DNA of 64,000 nt from Brumimicrobium sp040882265 (lineage in GTDB: Bacteria > Bacteroidota > Bacteroidia > Flavobacteriales_D > Crocinitomicaceae). How positions within the stretch are numbered: position 1 is the stretch's first letter; every line of letters begins with the position of its first letter. The notes under the pieces are model-generated. The model worked only from the letters and a program-made list of their open reading frames with translations. It did no database searches and had not been told where the DNA came from. Location: NCBI GenBank assembly GCA_040882265.1, contig JBBEBO010000157.1, forward strand, positions 1-64,000, in the 5' to 3' direction. The position numbers were made by a program, and so were the translations under genes. Shown one piece after another: positions 1 through 9,262 of this stretch.

Positions 1-161
1 TTTAATCCTTCTATATTTGACAAATTAAACTTGCGCATGAATAAAGCGGGTTAATGGTTTTAAAAAAAGTAGGTTTTTTATCCTAACTTGTTAATCCTGA
101 AATAACAGTTTTTTATGAGTAATATAGCTTTTTGTAGGGTGTAGTTTTGATTCATTAAGGT

Positions 162-524
162 TTAAATATCCGAGTTCAATTCAGCGATTTGCACCTGGTC
201 ATCATAAGACATTTTATATCCGTAATCATAAACCATAGTATATTTTTCTCCAGAAGGTGCGTTGAAATTATGTGTATGGTATTTTAATTCAAAGCCTCTT
301 GCCTGTAGAATTGTTAGTGGGATAGGTGAACTGCGGTATACTTGATACATGTCTTTTAAAACAGCTCTATTCTTATGCAGTTTTTTGTCTAATTTAAATA
401 TAGCACTGTTTGTAGTTCGGTATTCTTCATTGTGAAAACTATTTTTGCACGAATTCGAACAAAATTTCTTATTTGCGCGCCCCTTAAACTCTGAACCACA
501 GTAGTTACATTCCTTAGTCTTCAT
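162..524 (-). CDS. small zinc-ribbon protein, function unknown
   Basis: A 120-residue protein I cannot assign to a named family. Its N-terminus carries two cysteine pairs, C6-x2-C9 and C22-x3-C26, in a basic stretch. This is the usual look of a short treble-clef or zinc-ribbon finger that binds nucleic acid or serves as a structural knob. The remaining 90 residues show no signal peptide or membrane segment, and include charged helical sequence followed by a Tyr-rich tail. It is transcribed away from the small membrane protein at 602, with about 77 bp between the two starts. Zinc binding is inferred from the cysteines; the cellular role is unknown. Confidence 0.6.
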   Translation of the reverse strand: MKTKECNYCGSEFKGRANKKFCSNSCKNSFHNEEYRTTNSAIFKLDKKLHKNRAVLKDMYQVYRSSPIPLTILQARGFELKYHTHNFNAPSGEKYTMVYDYGYKMSYDDQVQIAELNSDI

Positions 525-601
525 TTTATTCGATTTAAAACGTTTTATAAGTTAGAATACGTTAAACTTGTGGTTTTAGTTTCAGTCAATGAGATGAAAT
601 A

Positions 602-814
602 ATGAATAAAGAGAAAAACAACAAGAATCAGTTCAATTTTAAAGCGCATCAACAAGCGAAGAAAAACCGCAAAATGATGGTAAGGTTCATTATCTACAGT
701 TTACTCATTATCATTTTGATATACTTAATTTTAAATAAACAAAAAACGTCATCCAAAGAATCGGATGACGTCGATATTGAATATTTCGATGTCGAAACTA
801 CTGAACAACAATAG
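602..814 (+). CDS. small single-pass membrane protein, unknown
   Basis: A 70-residue protein: an Asn/Lys-rich N-terminus (residues 1-25), one strongly hydrophobic segment (about 26-44), then an acidic tail. The positive-inside rule predicts the N-terminus in the cytoplasm. The Asn/Lys-rich start followed by one membrane helix resembles the first 50 residues of Bacteroidota FtsH, but no protease part follows, so I treat it as an independent small protein. Its last 17 bases overlap the 3' end of the convergent lipoprotein gene at 798. No function can be assigned. Confidence 0.5.
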   Translation: MNKEKNNKNQFNFKAHQQAKKNRKMMVRFIIYSLLIIILIYLILNKQKTSSKESDDVDIEYFDVETTEQQ

Positions 815-1691
815 GGATTAGTCCTCTGATTCCCATGTCTACAACAATATCACCGTCCATTGGTTCATAAATGTTGTTGTCAAGGTCATCATCCCATTCA
901 AAACTATTGTTAATACTGAATGAAAGATCTACAATTATGTCTTCAGTTTCGTTTCCTGTAATTGTTAAAGACTCTGGAAATTCTCCTGTAACAACACAAC
1001 TTCCTGCAGGTATAGGCGATGTGCTGTTTAAAGGGTTTGGCACTGTAGTTACTGGAGACTGTCCTTCGTTTACAATTGGGTTTTGAAGCACTTGATTTGG
1101 ATGTGTCTCCCACGCCCAATATCCTTGAAGTTTGTTGTCGTAGATTTGCACTGTTTCTTCATTTATTTTATGCGCCTTAAGGTAAGTATTGTATCCTACA
1201 AACGATGAAACAGTTCCCGTCATATCATAACCACTTGCTCTAAAATCAACATCATAATTCTGATACGTTAAAGAAACTCTGGCCCATTCATAAGTTCCCG
1301 GTCCTACCTGACTTAGATTAATTGAGTAAAAAACTTCATCGTGTCCTACAACAGAAGCTTTTTCAAAATCTACGGCATCGTCACCACCAGCATCTGTTTC
1401 AGGAGCGTGATATACGATTTCACCAGCACCAAGTTGAGTAAATGCATTTGGAGCCAATTCAATATAATGTGCAGAAATTTCGTTGAAAACTGGTGTTTGT
1501 GCACCGTGACCAGCTGGAACGGTTTCAGGTTGTCCAAAATTATTAAGACGTTCTTGATTGGGATCCAATTTTACTTTAAAAATAAGTTGTGGTTGGTCTT
1601 CCCCAGTATTGTTTTCTGGATCTTCAGGTTCATCTTTTTTACAAGAAAAAACCACTAGAGATGCAGCGAGTAATAGAATAATTGACTTCAT
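798..1691 (-). CDS. secreted lipoprotein, unknown function
   Basis: A 297-residue predicted lipoprotein. The N-terminus is a short lipoprotein signal ending in a VFSC lipobox, with C17 as the lipidated residue. It is followed by a Lys-Lys-Asp-Glu-Pro linker rich in acidic residues, the pattern that in Bacteroidota often accompanies surface export of lipoproteins. The body is rich in aromatic and beta-prone residues and ends with a repeat-free Ile/Val-rich stretch. I recognise no enzymatic motif. It stands alone on the minus strand, divergent from tadA, and overlaps the small membrane protein gene by 17 bp tail-to-tail. Confidence 0.75.
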   Translation of the reverse strand: MKSIILLLAASLVVFSCKKDEPEDPENNTGEDQPQLIFKVKLDPNQERLNNFGQPETVPAGHGAQTPVFNEISAHYIELAPNAFTQLGAGEIVYHAPETDAGGDDAVDFEKASVVGHDEVFYSINLSQVGPGTYEWARVSLTYQNYDVDFRASGYDMTGTVSSFVGYNTYLKAHKINEETVQIYDNKLQGYWAWETHPNQVLQNPIVNEGQSPVTTVPNPLNSTSPIPAGSCVVTGEFPESLTITGNETEDIIVDLSFSINNSFEWDDDLDNNIYEPMDGDIVVDMGIRGLIPIVVQ

Positions 1692-1824
1692 AATTAATGT
1701 TTTAGCATTTATATATTAGTGTTGTAACGTTGTAAAAGTATAAATAGTTAATTGAACTACAGTTTTTTTCAGTTGAATAGACAACTTTATAACAAATTCA
1801 AAAGAAATCCCCCATATTTGTAAC

Positions 1825-2265
1825 ATGATAACACCCTTTTCAGATGAATATTTTATGCGTCAAGCGCTTCAAGAAGCAAAAAAGGCTCTTGAAAAAGACG
1901 AAGTTCCAATTGGTGCAGTTATAGTTGCAAAAAACAATATTATAGCACGAGGACACAATCTAACTGAACAGCTCAACGATGTAACGGCTCATGCAGAAAT
2001 GCAAGCAATAACTTCTGCAGCAGAACACTTAGGGGGCAAATATTTGATGAACTGCACACTCTATGTGACAATGGAGCCGTGCGTAATGTGCGCTGGAGCT
2101 TTAAATTGGTCTCAAATTTCTAAAGTTGTATTTGGGGCGCATGATGAAAAGCGTGGAGCTGGTCGCTACGATAAAATCTTTCACCCAAAGACGAATGTCG
2201 TTGGCGGATTACTTGAAGAAGAATGTAGCGAATTGGTCATCAATTTCTTTAAGAAAAAACGTTAA
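1825..2265 (+). CDS. tadA: tRNA-specific adenosine deaminase / nucleoside deaminase
   Basis: Zinc-dependent deaminase that converts the wobble adenosine (A34) of tRNA-Arg(ACG) to inosine. The catalytic signature is complete: H56-A-E58 supplies a zinc ligand and the proton-shuttling glutamate, and P85-C86-x2-C89 supplies the other two ligands. The length of 146 residues is normal for bacterial TadA. Some Bacteroidota carry a second close paralogue acting on guanine or cytosine, so the exact substrate is inferred. The gene is single, starts with ATG, and converges on the outer-membrane-type gene at 2283 with an 18-bp gap. Confidence 0.85.
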   Translation: MITPFSDEYFMRQALQEAKKALEKDEVPIGAVIVAKNNIIARGHNLTEQLNDVTAHAEMQAITSAAEHLGGKYLMNCTLYVTMEPCVMCAGALNWSQISKVVFGAHDEKRGAGRYDKIFHPKTNVVGGLLEEECSELVINFFKKKR

Positions 2266-2282
2266 TCAGAATTATTTCACTT

Positions 2283-3179
2283 CTATCGGTTTCTAAATTC
2301 TTTCGCTCTTTTTTTATCTTCTTCATTTGTTTCAACAGGCGGGCAACGATTAGGATCTCTTTTAAACAGCCAAACGAATTTCACTTTAAACATTGCTGGA
2401 TAGTATTTACTTGAAAACCAATGGATAGCAGGTGTTCCGCCACTCCATTCATAAGCCCCAACAATGGGTAAACGAAAACCTGGAATTACAAAAAATCCTT
2501 TGTCAGGTTTGGGTTTAAATCCAAAACCGAAATTATAATGTACTTGCCCCATAATATCACCTTGGAATCGTTTAGGTGCAGGGTTTGGGTATCCTTCATA
2601 CGCTTTATTTTTGCCTACAATTGCATAGTCTAAATTTATACCTAAGGCATTATCTAAAAAAGTGTAGGGAGTCATTTGGTAGACGTTATGAACGCTAAAT
2701 CGACCAAATAAATACCCGTTATAAAATTTTCCTTCACCGTTTACCTCGCCAATAAGCGTATCGCGATCATCATAAACGCTAGAATTAAATAATTCCCTTC
2801 CACCATAATGTTTGTAACCAAGCCCCCAGTCATAATAATGAATGAATTTTCGAGGTTTTTTAGTGATATGCACCATACCAATTTCCGCAAAAATTCCAAT
2901 TCTTCCTTTTGCTTCTTGGCTATATCTCAGTAAAGTATCTCCACCGAGATCTAATTCATTTTCTTCTGCGCCAATTTTAGTAAAAGTGTATGTTGGTCCA
3001 AATTGTATTTGCAAACCATGACGTGAATAATCACCTGTAACCCATTTGAATAAAGGCTTGTGTAAATGTTGATTACCGTAAAACTGTTTTTTCTTACTTT
3101 TTGGAGTGTATTGAGCAAATGCTGAAGTACCAGCAAAAATTGCAATTAAAAAAATACAAGATGTTGTTAAAAGCTTCAT
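2283..3179 (-). CDS. predicted outer membrane beta-barrel protein
   Basis: A 298-residue exported protein with a clear signal peptide (residues 1-22, cleavage after AFA). The mature part is rich in alternating aromatic and polar residues and Gly/Tyr turns, typical of Bacteroidota outer membrane barrels, and ends in a basic Lys/Arg tail. I do not recognise a specific family. Its ATG overlaps the stop of kmo (ATGA), so the two are almost certainly co-transcribed and translationally coupled. That pairing does not obviously explain its role. Confidence 0.65.
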   Translation of the reverse strand: MKLLTTSCIFLIAIFAGTSAFAQYTPKSKKKQFYGNQHLHKPLFKWVTGDYSRHGLQIQFGPTYTFTKIGAEENELDLGGDTLLRYSQEAKGRIGIFAEIGMVHITKKPRKFIHYYDWGLGYKHYGGRELFNSSVYDDRDTLIGEVNGEGKFYNGYLFGRFSVHNVYQMTPYTFLDNALGINLDYAIVGKNKAYEGYPNPAPKRFQGDIMGQVHYNFGFGFKPKPDKGFFVIPGFRLPIVGAYEWSGGTPAIHWFSSKYYPAMFKVKFVWLFKRDPNRCPPVETNEEDKKRAKEFRNR

Positions 3180-4519
3180 TCCACTAAAGATAATATTTTT
3201 TCGATAACTTCATCGTTATCCCATTTTTTGTGAATATCGTCCATTTTCATTACTTCGTCCATGATTTTACGTTGGCGTTCACCTGCTTTTAATGCTTCCG
3301 AATAACGAATATGGCTAAATGTCACTTGTGAATATAACGGCATCCACTTATTTGGGTACAGGTCACTAAACTTTCTTTCAATTTTTTTACGCAATAAAAA
3401 ATCTGCATCACCAGCTAAATCGCGCATTTCAATGTAATTGTAAAGTGCTAAATCGGCAATTGCATTTGCATCGGGAATGCGTTGTTCACTATATTTTTCA
3501 AATAATTCCTCCATGTTGCCTGAGTGCGCATCATACATTTCATAAAAAACTGAACAATCTTCAAACCCAGAGTTCATTCCTTGACCATAGAATGGAACTA
3601 CTGCGTGAGCAGCATCTCCCATCAACAAAACTTTGTCTTCATAATTCCAAGGATCACAACGAACCGTTACTAAAGTAGAAGTGGGGTTTTCAAAGTAATC
3701 TGACTCCAGTGTTGGCATGTGTGGCACAGCATCGGGAAATGTTTTATTAAAAAACTGCATTACATCTTCTTTTGTTTTGATGCTTTCAAAAGATGTTTTT
3801 CCTTTCATTGGAAAGAAAAGTGTAACTGTAAAGCTACCGTCTAAATTTGGAAGTGCAATTAGCATGAATTTTCCGCGCGGCCAAATGTGTAAACAGTTTT
3901 TATCAATTCGATGTGTTCCGTCTTCTTTTGGGGGAATCACCAATTCTTTATATCCGTGTGATAAATACTCTTGTGAGTAATTAAACATTGGAGTTTTTTG
4001 CAATCGACCACGCACAGCTGAAAATGCACCATCAGTTCCAAAAATGTGGTCGTACATATAACTTACATCTTCAACTTTTAAAGTGTCTTCAAAGAAAATA
4101 GTGTTTCCATTTAAATCAATATCTGAACATTTATGATTGAAATGATAATTCACTTTTTTATAATCATCAGCAAGATTCATCAGTTTTTGATTTAATCCGC
4201 CACGAGAAACAGAAAAAATTGCTTCGTCTTCTTTGCCGTATGGTTGATAGGATAAGTTCCCCTCTAAATCATGCATTTTTCTACCGTACATTGGAATTGA
4301 AATTTTGCGAATTTCATCTGCTATCCCTGCTAATTCAAGTGCCTTAAAACCACGGTTTGAAAGTGCTAAGTTTATTGAACGACCACCAATCACATCTGCT
4401 TTTCTTAAGTCTGGTCTTCGTTCAAAAACATCAACATTAAAACCTTTTTTTGCTAAAAGTATTGCGTGCAAACTACCAACAAGTCCGGCACCAACAACTG
4501 CAACTTTTTTTTCTCCCAT
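3176..4519 (-). CDS. kmo: kynurenine 3-monooxygenase
   Basis: FAD- and NADPH-dependent hydroxylase converting L-kynurenine to 3-hydroxykynurenine, a step of tryptophan breakdown and of the aerobic kynurenine route to NAD used by many Bacteroidota. The sequence shows the N-terminal dinucleotide fold (GAGLVG, residues 10-15), the mid-protein DG motif (about 163-164) and the FAD-ribityl motif GDAAH at 301-305, all placed as in group A flavoprotein monooxygenases. The 447-residue length fits bacterial Kmo. No strongly hydrophobic C-terminal anchor is visible. It is the first gene of a two-gene unit with the barrel protein downstream. Kynureninase and 3-hydroxyanthranilate dioxygenase are not in this window. 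Confidence 0.9.
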   Translation of the reverse strand: MGEKKVAVVGAGLVGSLHAILLAKKGFNVDVFERRPDLRKADVIGGRSINLALSNRGFKALELAGIADEIRKISIPMYGRKMHDLEGNLSYQPYGKEDEAIFSVSRGGLNQKLMNLADDYKKVNYHFNHKCSDIDLNGNTIFFEDTLKVEDVSYMYDHIFGTDGAFSAVRGRLQKTPMFNYSQEYLSHGYKELVIPPKEDGTHRIDKNCLHIWPRGKFMLIALPNLDGSFTVTLFFPMKGKTSFESIKTKEDVMQFFNKTFPDAVPHMPTLESDYFENPTSTLVTVRCDPWNYEDKVLLMGDAAHAVVPFYGQGMNSGFEDCSVFYEMYDAHSGNMEELFEKYSEQRIPDANAIADLALYNYIEMRDLAGDADFLLRKKIERKFSDLYPNKWMPLYSQVTFSHIRYSEALKAGERQRKIMDEVMKMDDIHKKWDNDEVIEKILSLVE

Positions 4520-4805
4520 GGTATTTTATGTATTTTGATAAAAGCAATAAAGTAGCTTCACTTTTGTCTCAAAAATAGTGAATCTAATGGAAAACCCCTT
4601 GATGTAAAACGGATATTTATTAATTGAATTCCCTATTTTTTTATCTTAAATCAATGAATGTAGTAATTTGGTTGAAAGCTCAAGGTTCAAAAGCTCAAGG
4701 TTTTTGGTTTGTGGCAGATTTAGAAATTGCGAAAGTTCGATATTCTAAAGGAATTTTGATGGGTTATGATATTCGTTGAAAAAAGTTAAATTTATCCATT
4801 CATTT
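4520..4805. other. intergenic region with a short tandem repeat
   Basis: About 286 bp between kmo and the SpoIIM-like gene, which are divergent. At 4674-4704 a roughly 15-bp unit (AAAGCTCAAGGTTC and AAAAGCTCAAGGTT) occurs twice in tandem; a similar TTCAAGGTTCAAAAATTC run lies at 11754-11771. A 41-codon open frame (4654-4779) spans the repeat but has no support as a gene. No clear promoter or RNA gene was seen. Confidence 0.4.
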
Positions 4806-6728
4806 ATGAAAGAAACATCATTTATAGCACAGAATAAAGAGAAGTGGGCTAAGTTTGAACAAACCCGTAACAAGCCCACCGCAGACCCTGAGGAATTGGG
4901 GCGACTTTATGCTGAGATAAATAATGATTTAAGTTTTGCCCAAACATTTTATAAAAAAAGAACCGTTCGCGCTTATTTGAACTACCTCGCACAAGAGATT
5001 CATCGACAGCTGTACAAGCAGAAAAAAGAACCATTCAGTAAGCTTTTAAAAGCGTGGACGGTAGATGTACCTCTCGAAATTTATCGCGCACGAAAAAACT
5101 TACTATTTGCCCTAGTGTTGTTCTTGATTTATGCAACGATAGGAGCTTTTTCTACCCATCAAGACATCAATTTTGCCAATATGATTCTAGGTGAAGGCTA
5201 TATTTTTGAAACGGAGAACAATATTAGGGAGGGCAACCCTCTTGGAATCTATGGATCCAGTTCACAAGGACATATGTTTATTCGAATTACGATTAACAAT
5301 ATTCAAGTTGCGTTAATGTGCTTTTTTGGGGGGATACTTTTTTCTTTAGGAACCCATATTATCCTTTTTAACAATGCGGTGATGGTGGGAGTTTTTCAAT
5401 ACTTTTTTAAACTGAAAGGACTTTTGTTAACTTCCTTTTTAACAATTTGGATTCACGGTGCTTTTGAAATTTCAGCGATTGTTATTGCTTCTGGCGCAGG
5501 TTTTACAGTTGGGCATGGCTTATTGTTTCCCGGGAGCTATACTAGACTACAAGCGTTGCAAATGAGTGGTATGCGGGGAATTCGAATTATGTTATCTTTG
5601 GTTCCAATATTTGTCATTGCTAGTTTTTTGGAAAGCTACGTTACGAGACATTACCAAACAATGCCTGATTGGTCAAAGTGGTGTATCGTACTTTTTTCTT
5701 TTTCACTAATTCTTTTTTATTATGTCATCTACCCGATAATGGTTGCAAGAAAACATCCAGACTTAGTTTACGACAAACCAAAAGTTGCAGTACTTGAGAA
5801 AAAACAGTTTGATCCTTTCGTTATTAGAAAAAATGCAGAAACAATTAAGGATACGTTTCAATTTTATAGTGCCCACTTTTCGACTTTACTTCAAATAATC
5901 TTTCGAACAGCGGTTCCCTTCATTGTTTTAATTGGACTTTACCAAAACTATGTACACTTTTCTGATTTAGACGCCATCTATTATATCGATTGGGCAACGC
6001 AGCTTTCTATCCTATTTGGAAATCCATATTCTATGACCTTTAATGGCTGGTCGGATATTATTATTGCTGGAGTGTGGATGATTCCAATATCTTGTATGGC
6101 AACTGCTGTTTATTATTGTTTCCAAAAAGAAAATTTCAAACTAGACTGGGCGGATTATTTAGTGTTTTTTAAACAACGATTTTTTAACGTTTTCATTGGA
6201 GTTTTACCTATTTACATAGCTTTAATGGGGCTTCCTTTTTATCTTTTAATCCCCTTTGTGTTTTTAATTCCATTTCTATATTTACTCCCAGCTACTTTTG
6301 GGTTAAGTGATGCTAAAAATAGAATTTCCAAAGCATTTGATTTTAGTTCAAGGCATTGGTCAAGCAGTTTGGCTGTAATAATTGTTTTAGGATTTGCGGT
6401 TTTTTTATTGGCGCAACCTTTTGCATTTGTTTTTTCTTTTCACGATTACAATGGAGAACCAATGATGGGAGATGTATTGGATTGGTTTACGGATTTTTTA
6501 CATGGAATTTTAGTTGAAAACACAGTGTTTCATACTGAAATAACCAACTTGTTCAGACAACTTATTTATGTTGTTTTCTTTGTACTTATTATCCCCCTTT
6601 TCTTTATTGCTGCAGGTTTTGTTTTTTATTCTGCACGCGAACAAATTAGCGCTCAAGGGCTGAAGAATGAGTTTAAACGCTTTGGAAAACGAAATAAAAC
6701 CCAAGAATCGCAATTCGATTATGAATAG
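4806..6728 (+). CDS. SpoIIM-like (DUF95) integral membrane protein with extra membrane domain
   Basis: A 640-residue polytopic membrane protein. Residues 1-95 are soluble and helical. From about 98 to 320 there are several membrane helices in the pattern of the stage II sporulation protein M family, which in non-sporulating bacteria is found next to MoxR/DUF58 genes. A second block of hydrophobic helices (about 370-620) is not part of the core SpoIIM fold and may be a fused partner. I chose the ATG at 4806; an upstream in-frame TTG at 4776 would add ten residues. It is the first gene of a five-gene overlapping operon. Its biochemical role is unknown; membrane anchoring of the system is inferred. 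Confidence 0.7.
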   Translation: MKETSFIAQNKEKWAKFEQTRNKPTADPEELGRLYAEINNDLSFAQTFYKKRTVRAYLNYLAQEIHRQLYKQKKEPFSKLLKAWTVDVPLEIYRARKNLLFALVLFLIYATIGAFSTHQDINFANMILGEGYIFETENNIREGNPLGIYGSSSQGHMFIRITINNIQVALMCFFGGILFSLGTHIILFNNAVMVGVFQYFFKLKGLLLTSFLTIWIHGAFEISAIVIASGAGFTVGHGLLFPGSYTRLQALQMSGMRGIRIMLSLVPIFVIASFLESYVTRHYQTMPDWSKWCIVLFSFSLILFYYVIYPIMVARKHPDLVYDKPKVAVLEKKQFDPFVIRKNAETIKDTFQFYSAHFSTLLQIIFRTAVPFIVLIGLYQNYVHFSDLDAIYYIDWATQLSILFGNPYSMTFNGWSDIIIAGVWMIPISCMATAVYYCFQKENFKLDWADYLVFFKQRFFNVFIGVLPIYIALMGLPFYLLIPFVFLIPFLYLLPATFGLSDAKNRISKAFDFSSRHWSSSLAVIIVLGFAVFLLAQPFAFVFSFHDYNGEPMMGDVLDWFTDFLHGILVENTVFHTEITNLFRQLIYVVFFVLIIPLFFIAAGFVFYSAREQISAQGLKNEFKRFGKRNKTQESQFDYE

Positions 6729-7596
6729 TTATTCAAGAAATATCGTGTTTTTAATCTTGGCTTTTCTTCCAACATATTTCCTCTTTTCTCAAGAAAATCA
6801 AGAAAAAAATATTGATGAACGCTGGAAACAAATTGAGGAAAGAATTAATTACGGTTCTTCAAGTAAAAAAACAGGGCCTTCAGATTCGAGAACTATTCCT
6901 CCGAGGTTAGAAGACACCCCTACTGATAATTATGGAAGCCAAAAAACTGGACAACCAACAAATGAAGAAATAAAATATTCCAGAGAAAGACTTTACAAAA
7001 ACAGTCCTGGGGGCGGAGTCAATAAAAAAATAAAAGAGGATGAGAGTAATAAGTTTAAGGATTTAGAAACTCCAGAATCAGAAGCTCCTAAATTTGACCC
7101 ACCAGATTGGGACAGTCCAGATTTTTCAAATAGTGATGGTTCTTTTTGGAAAATATTATTGATTATAATTGGTATTTTACTACTATCAATACTCATTTAT
7201 CATTTGTTTATAAAAAATGCAAACAAAAAGGAAGAAAAAGTAGCCCCAGTAGATTATGCTTATGATGAGCTCGACCCTTCAACGTTGACTAAAAGCCAGA
7301 TAGAAATAGATTTAGAACAAGCCATTCAACAAAAAGACTTTAGACTCGCAATCAGAATTTATTACACGCTGATCTTAAAAGTATTAATTGAAAAAAAGTG
7401 GATCAAGTGGGAAAACAAAAAAACAAACCTCAATTATCTACTCGAAATGCAAAGCAGACTTGAAAAAGGTGATTTTGAAACCAGTGTTAGAGTTTTTGAG
7501 TGGGTTTGGTATGGTAAGCACGAACCAAAAGAAGAGGAGTTTAATACTGTTCAACGTTTTTTTAAATCATTTTATAATAGACTGAAGGGTGAATAG
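6721..7596 (+). CDS. DUF4129 domain-containing membrane protein
   Basis: A 291-residue protein: an N-terminal signal sequence (about 1-24), a low-complexity Pro/Asp/Ser-rich extracytoplasmic region, one membrane helix at about 143-164, then a cytoplasmic helical DUF4129-type domain (about 190-285) with conserved Tyr and Trp residues (IYYTLILK, WVWYGKH). An in-frame ATG exists at 6667, but starting at 6721 gives a signal peptide and an 8-bp overlap with the upstream gene, so I prefer it. In Bacteroidota this family sits between SpoIIM and MoxR genes, as here. Its function is unknown. Confidence 0.75.
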   Translation: MNSYSRNIVFLILAFLPTYFLFSQENQEKNIDERWKQIEERINYGSSSKKTGPSDSRTIPPRLEDTPTDNYGSQKTGQPTNEEIKYSRERLYKNSPGGGVNKKIKEDESNKFKDLETPESEAPKFDPPDWDSPDFSNSDGSFWKILLIIIGILLLSILIYHLFIKNANKKEEKVAPVDYAYDELDPSTLTKSQIEIDLEQAIQQKDFRLAIRIYYTLILKVLIEKKWIKWENKKTNLNYLLEMQSRLEKGDFETSVRVFEWVWYGKHEPKEEEFNTVQRFFKSFYNRLKGE

Positions 7597-9262
7597 AAAA
7601 CAACTCATATATGTGTTTCTTTCAATAGTTATTGTTGTTGCAGCTCTTGTGTACTTCATTAACAACCCAACTGATAATGGAAGTCCTTCTAATAAGGAGC
7701 CGGCATATAGTTCTAAAAGGTGGGACGTAGATTTATCACTCGCCAATAAAGATCCTTATGGGCTGTATATATTTGAAGAGTTACTGTTAGCAAAAGGTAA
7801 ATTTTCTGAATTTAATGAGTACACTGATTACAAGTTAATAGATTCAATCACAAAACTCGATTCGTCATTGTTTATGTATGTAGGGCTTGATTTTACCTTA
7901 ACAAACGATGAGGTCAACAAACTTCTAAATGCAGTCGCTCGTGGGAATCAATTGTTTTTGTGCACTGAACATGCTCCAATATATTTATACGAGCAACTTT
8001 TTAGTGAAAAACCGCTCTTATTTGAGCCGAGAGACAGCGCCCAATTTATAGCAAATGACAGTGTTTTTCCAATGTACTATGTTTTTGAAAATGATACCCT
8101 AACAGAGTTGTGGCGTTTATTTAAACCAGACTTATTAACTGATTCTACAATAATTCATACCACAGCGTTTGATTATCCAAATTATATTGAAGTTCCCTAT
8201 GGAGAGGGGAGTGTATTAATTCATTTAAACCCTGTTGTTTTTACAAATTTTCAATTATTACGTGAAAAAGGGAAAGACTATTTCAAATTTTTTGTCAACA
8301 CGCTTAATCATCCTAAGATACAATGGTTAACGTTTGCAGAATATAAACCGTTTGAGATAGAAGACAACATGAGTGAAACACCTCCTGACCGAAGCTTACT
8401 CTCTGAATTATTTAAATATCCACCTTTTAAATGGGCGTTTGTTATTGCCGTTTTTGGATTGTTGCTCTACTTCTTTTTTAGGAGTAAACGCGAACGCCCA
8501 GTAATACCTGCTTTTCAAAACACCAAAAACTCTGGCTTTGCTTATGTAGAAACTCTTGCGGGGATCTACTTTAAAGGTAATCACGCACCAAAGATTCTTA
8601 AGTTAATGCGTCGTAATTTCTATGATGCAGTATATAAAAAATTCTATATAGATTTAGCTAAGCGAAAGTCAAACAAGCCTATTATTGCACTTTCTCAAAA
8701 ATCAGGGATTTCAACGGAAGAAATTGAAAAGGTTCTAAAACTACTGGAAACGACTACAAGCATCAGTGATAACTTTGTTTCGAAAGCATATCAATTACAG
8801 CGAAAATTTTATTTTAATTCTGGAATTTGGTCAGAAAAAGAAAAGCAATTCCTAGAAGAGCAATATACCGTGTTGCATCGATCAAATAATCAAGCTATTG
8901 CATTAGTTATTTCTGGAATTTTATTGATTCTTTTCGGATTTATATTACTTTCGAGTACTATAGGTTGGGGGGTATTGCTTTGGCCAGTCGGAATTGTAGT
9001 GTTGGCAATCGGTGCACGAATGATGGGACATGCAATCATTAAAATGAATAAACATGAACTTATTTATCAGCCGTTATTTGGAAAATCAACGATTATAAAA
9101 TTAAGTGATATAAAGTCTGTTGAAAGAAACGGAGACCTTATTAAAATTATTCAAGCAAATGACTCATCAGTTGTTGTAAACCTCCAAAATGTTGGAGAAG
9201 GATATAGACAAAAATTAATCGAATTAAGAACATTATTAATCAAAGATAATTATGGAAGATAA
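7589..9262 (+). CDS. DUF4350 domain-containing membrane protein
   Basis: A 557-residue protein starting at GTG, overlapping the DUF4129 gene by 8 bp. A membrane helix (about 5-23) is followed by a periplasmic alpha/beta DUF4350-like domain (about 45-240), which resembles glutamine-amidotransferase-fold proteins without an evident nucleophile. A second helix follows near 272-292, then a cytoplasmic region with a helical stretch, and two closely spaced helices near 435-480. The tail resembles a small PH-like domain. The family recurs in MoxR/DUF58 operons and is thought to act with the ATPase at the envelope; this is context, not proof. Confidence 0.72.
   Translation: MNRKQLIYVFLSIVIVVAALVYFINNPTDNGSPSNKEPAYSSKRWDVDLSLANKDPYGLYIFEELLLAKGKFSEFNEYTDYKLIDSITKLDSSLFMYVGLDFTLTNDEVNKLLNAVARGNQLFLCTEHAPIYLYEQLFSEKPLLFEPRDSAQFIANDSVFPMYYVFENDTLTELWRLFKPDLLTDSTIIHTTAFDYPNYIEVPYGEGSVLIHLNPVVFTNFQLLREKGKDYFKFFVNTLNHPKIQWLTFAEYKPFEIEDNMSETPPDRSLLSELFKYPPFKWAFVIAVFGLLLYFFFRSKRERPVIPAFQNTKNSGFAYVETLAGIYFKGNHAPKILKLMRRNFYDAVYKKFYIDLAKRKSNKPIIALSQKSGISTEEIEKVLKLLETTTSISDNFVSKAYQLQRKFYFNSGIWSEKEKQFLEEQYTVLHRSNNQAIALVISGILLILFGFILLSSTIGWGVLLWPVGIVVLAIGARMMGHAIIKMNKHELIYQPLFGKSTIIKLSDIKSVERNGDLIKIIQANDSSVVVNLQNVGEGYRQKLIELRTLLIKDNYGR

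Noticed and set aside
4654..4779. Short open frame with a repeated KAQG unit upstream of the SpoIIM-like gene
   Set aside because: 41 codons, repeat-driven composition, and no recognisable homology or conserved start signal; treated as intergenic repeat.
6667..6720. Longer N-terminus for the DUF4129 protein from ATG 6667
   Set aside because: The added 18 residues destroy the signal sequence and lie wholly inside the upstream gene; ATG 6721 with 8-bp overlap fits better.
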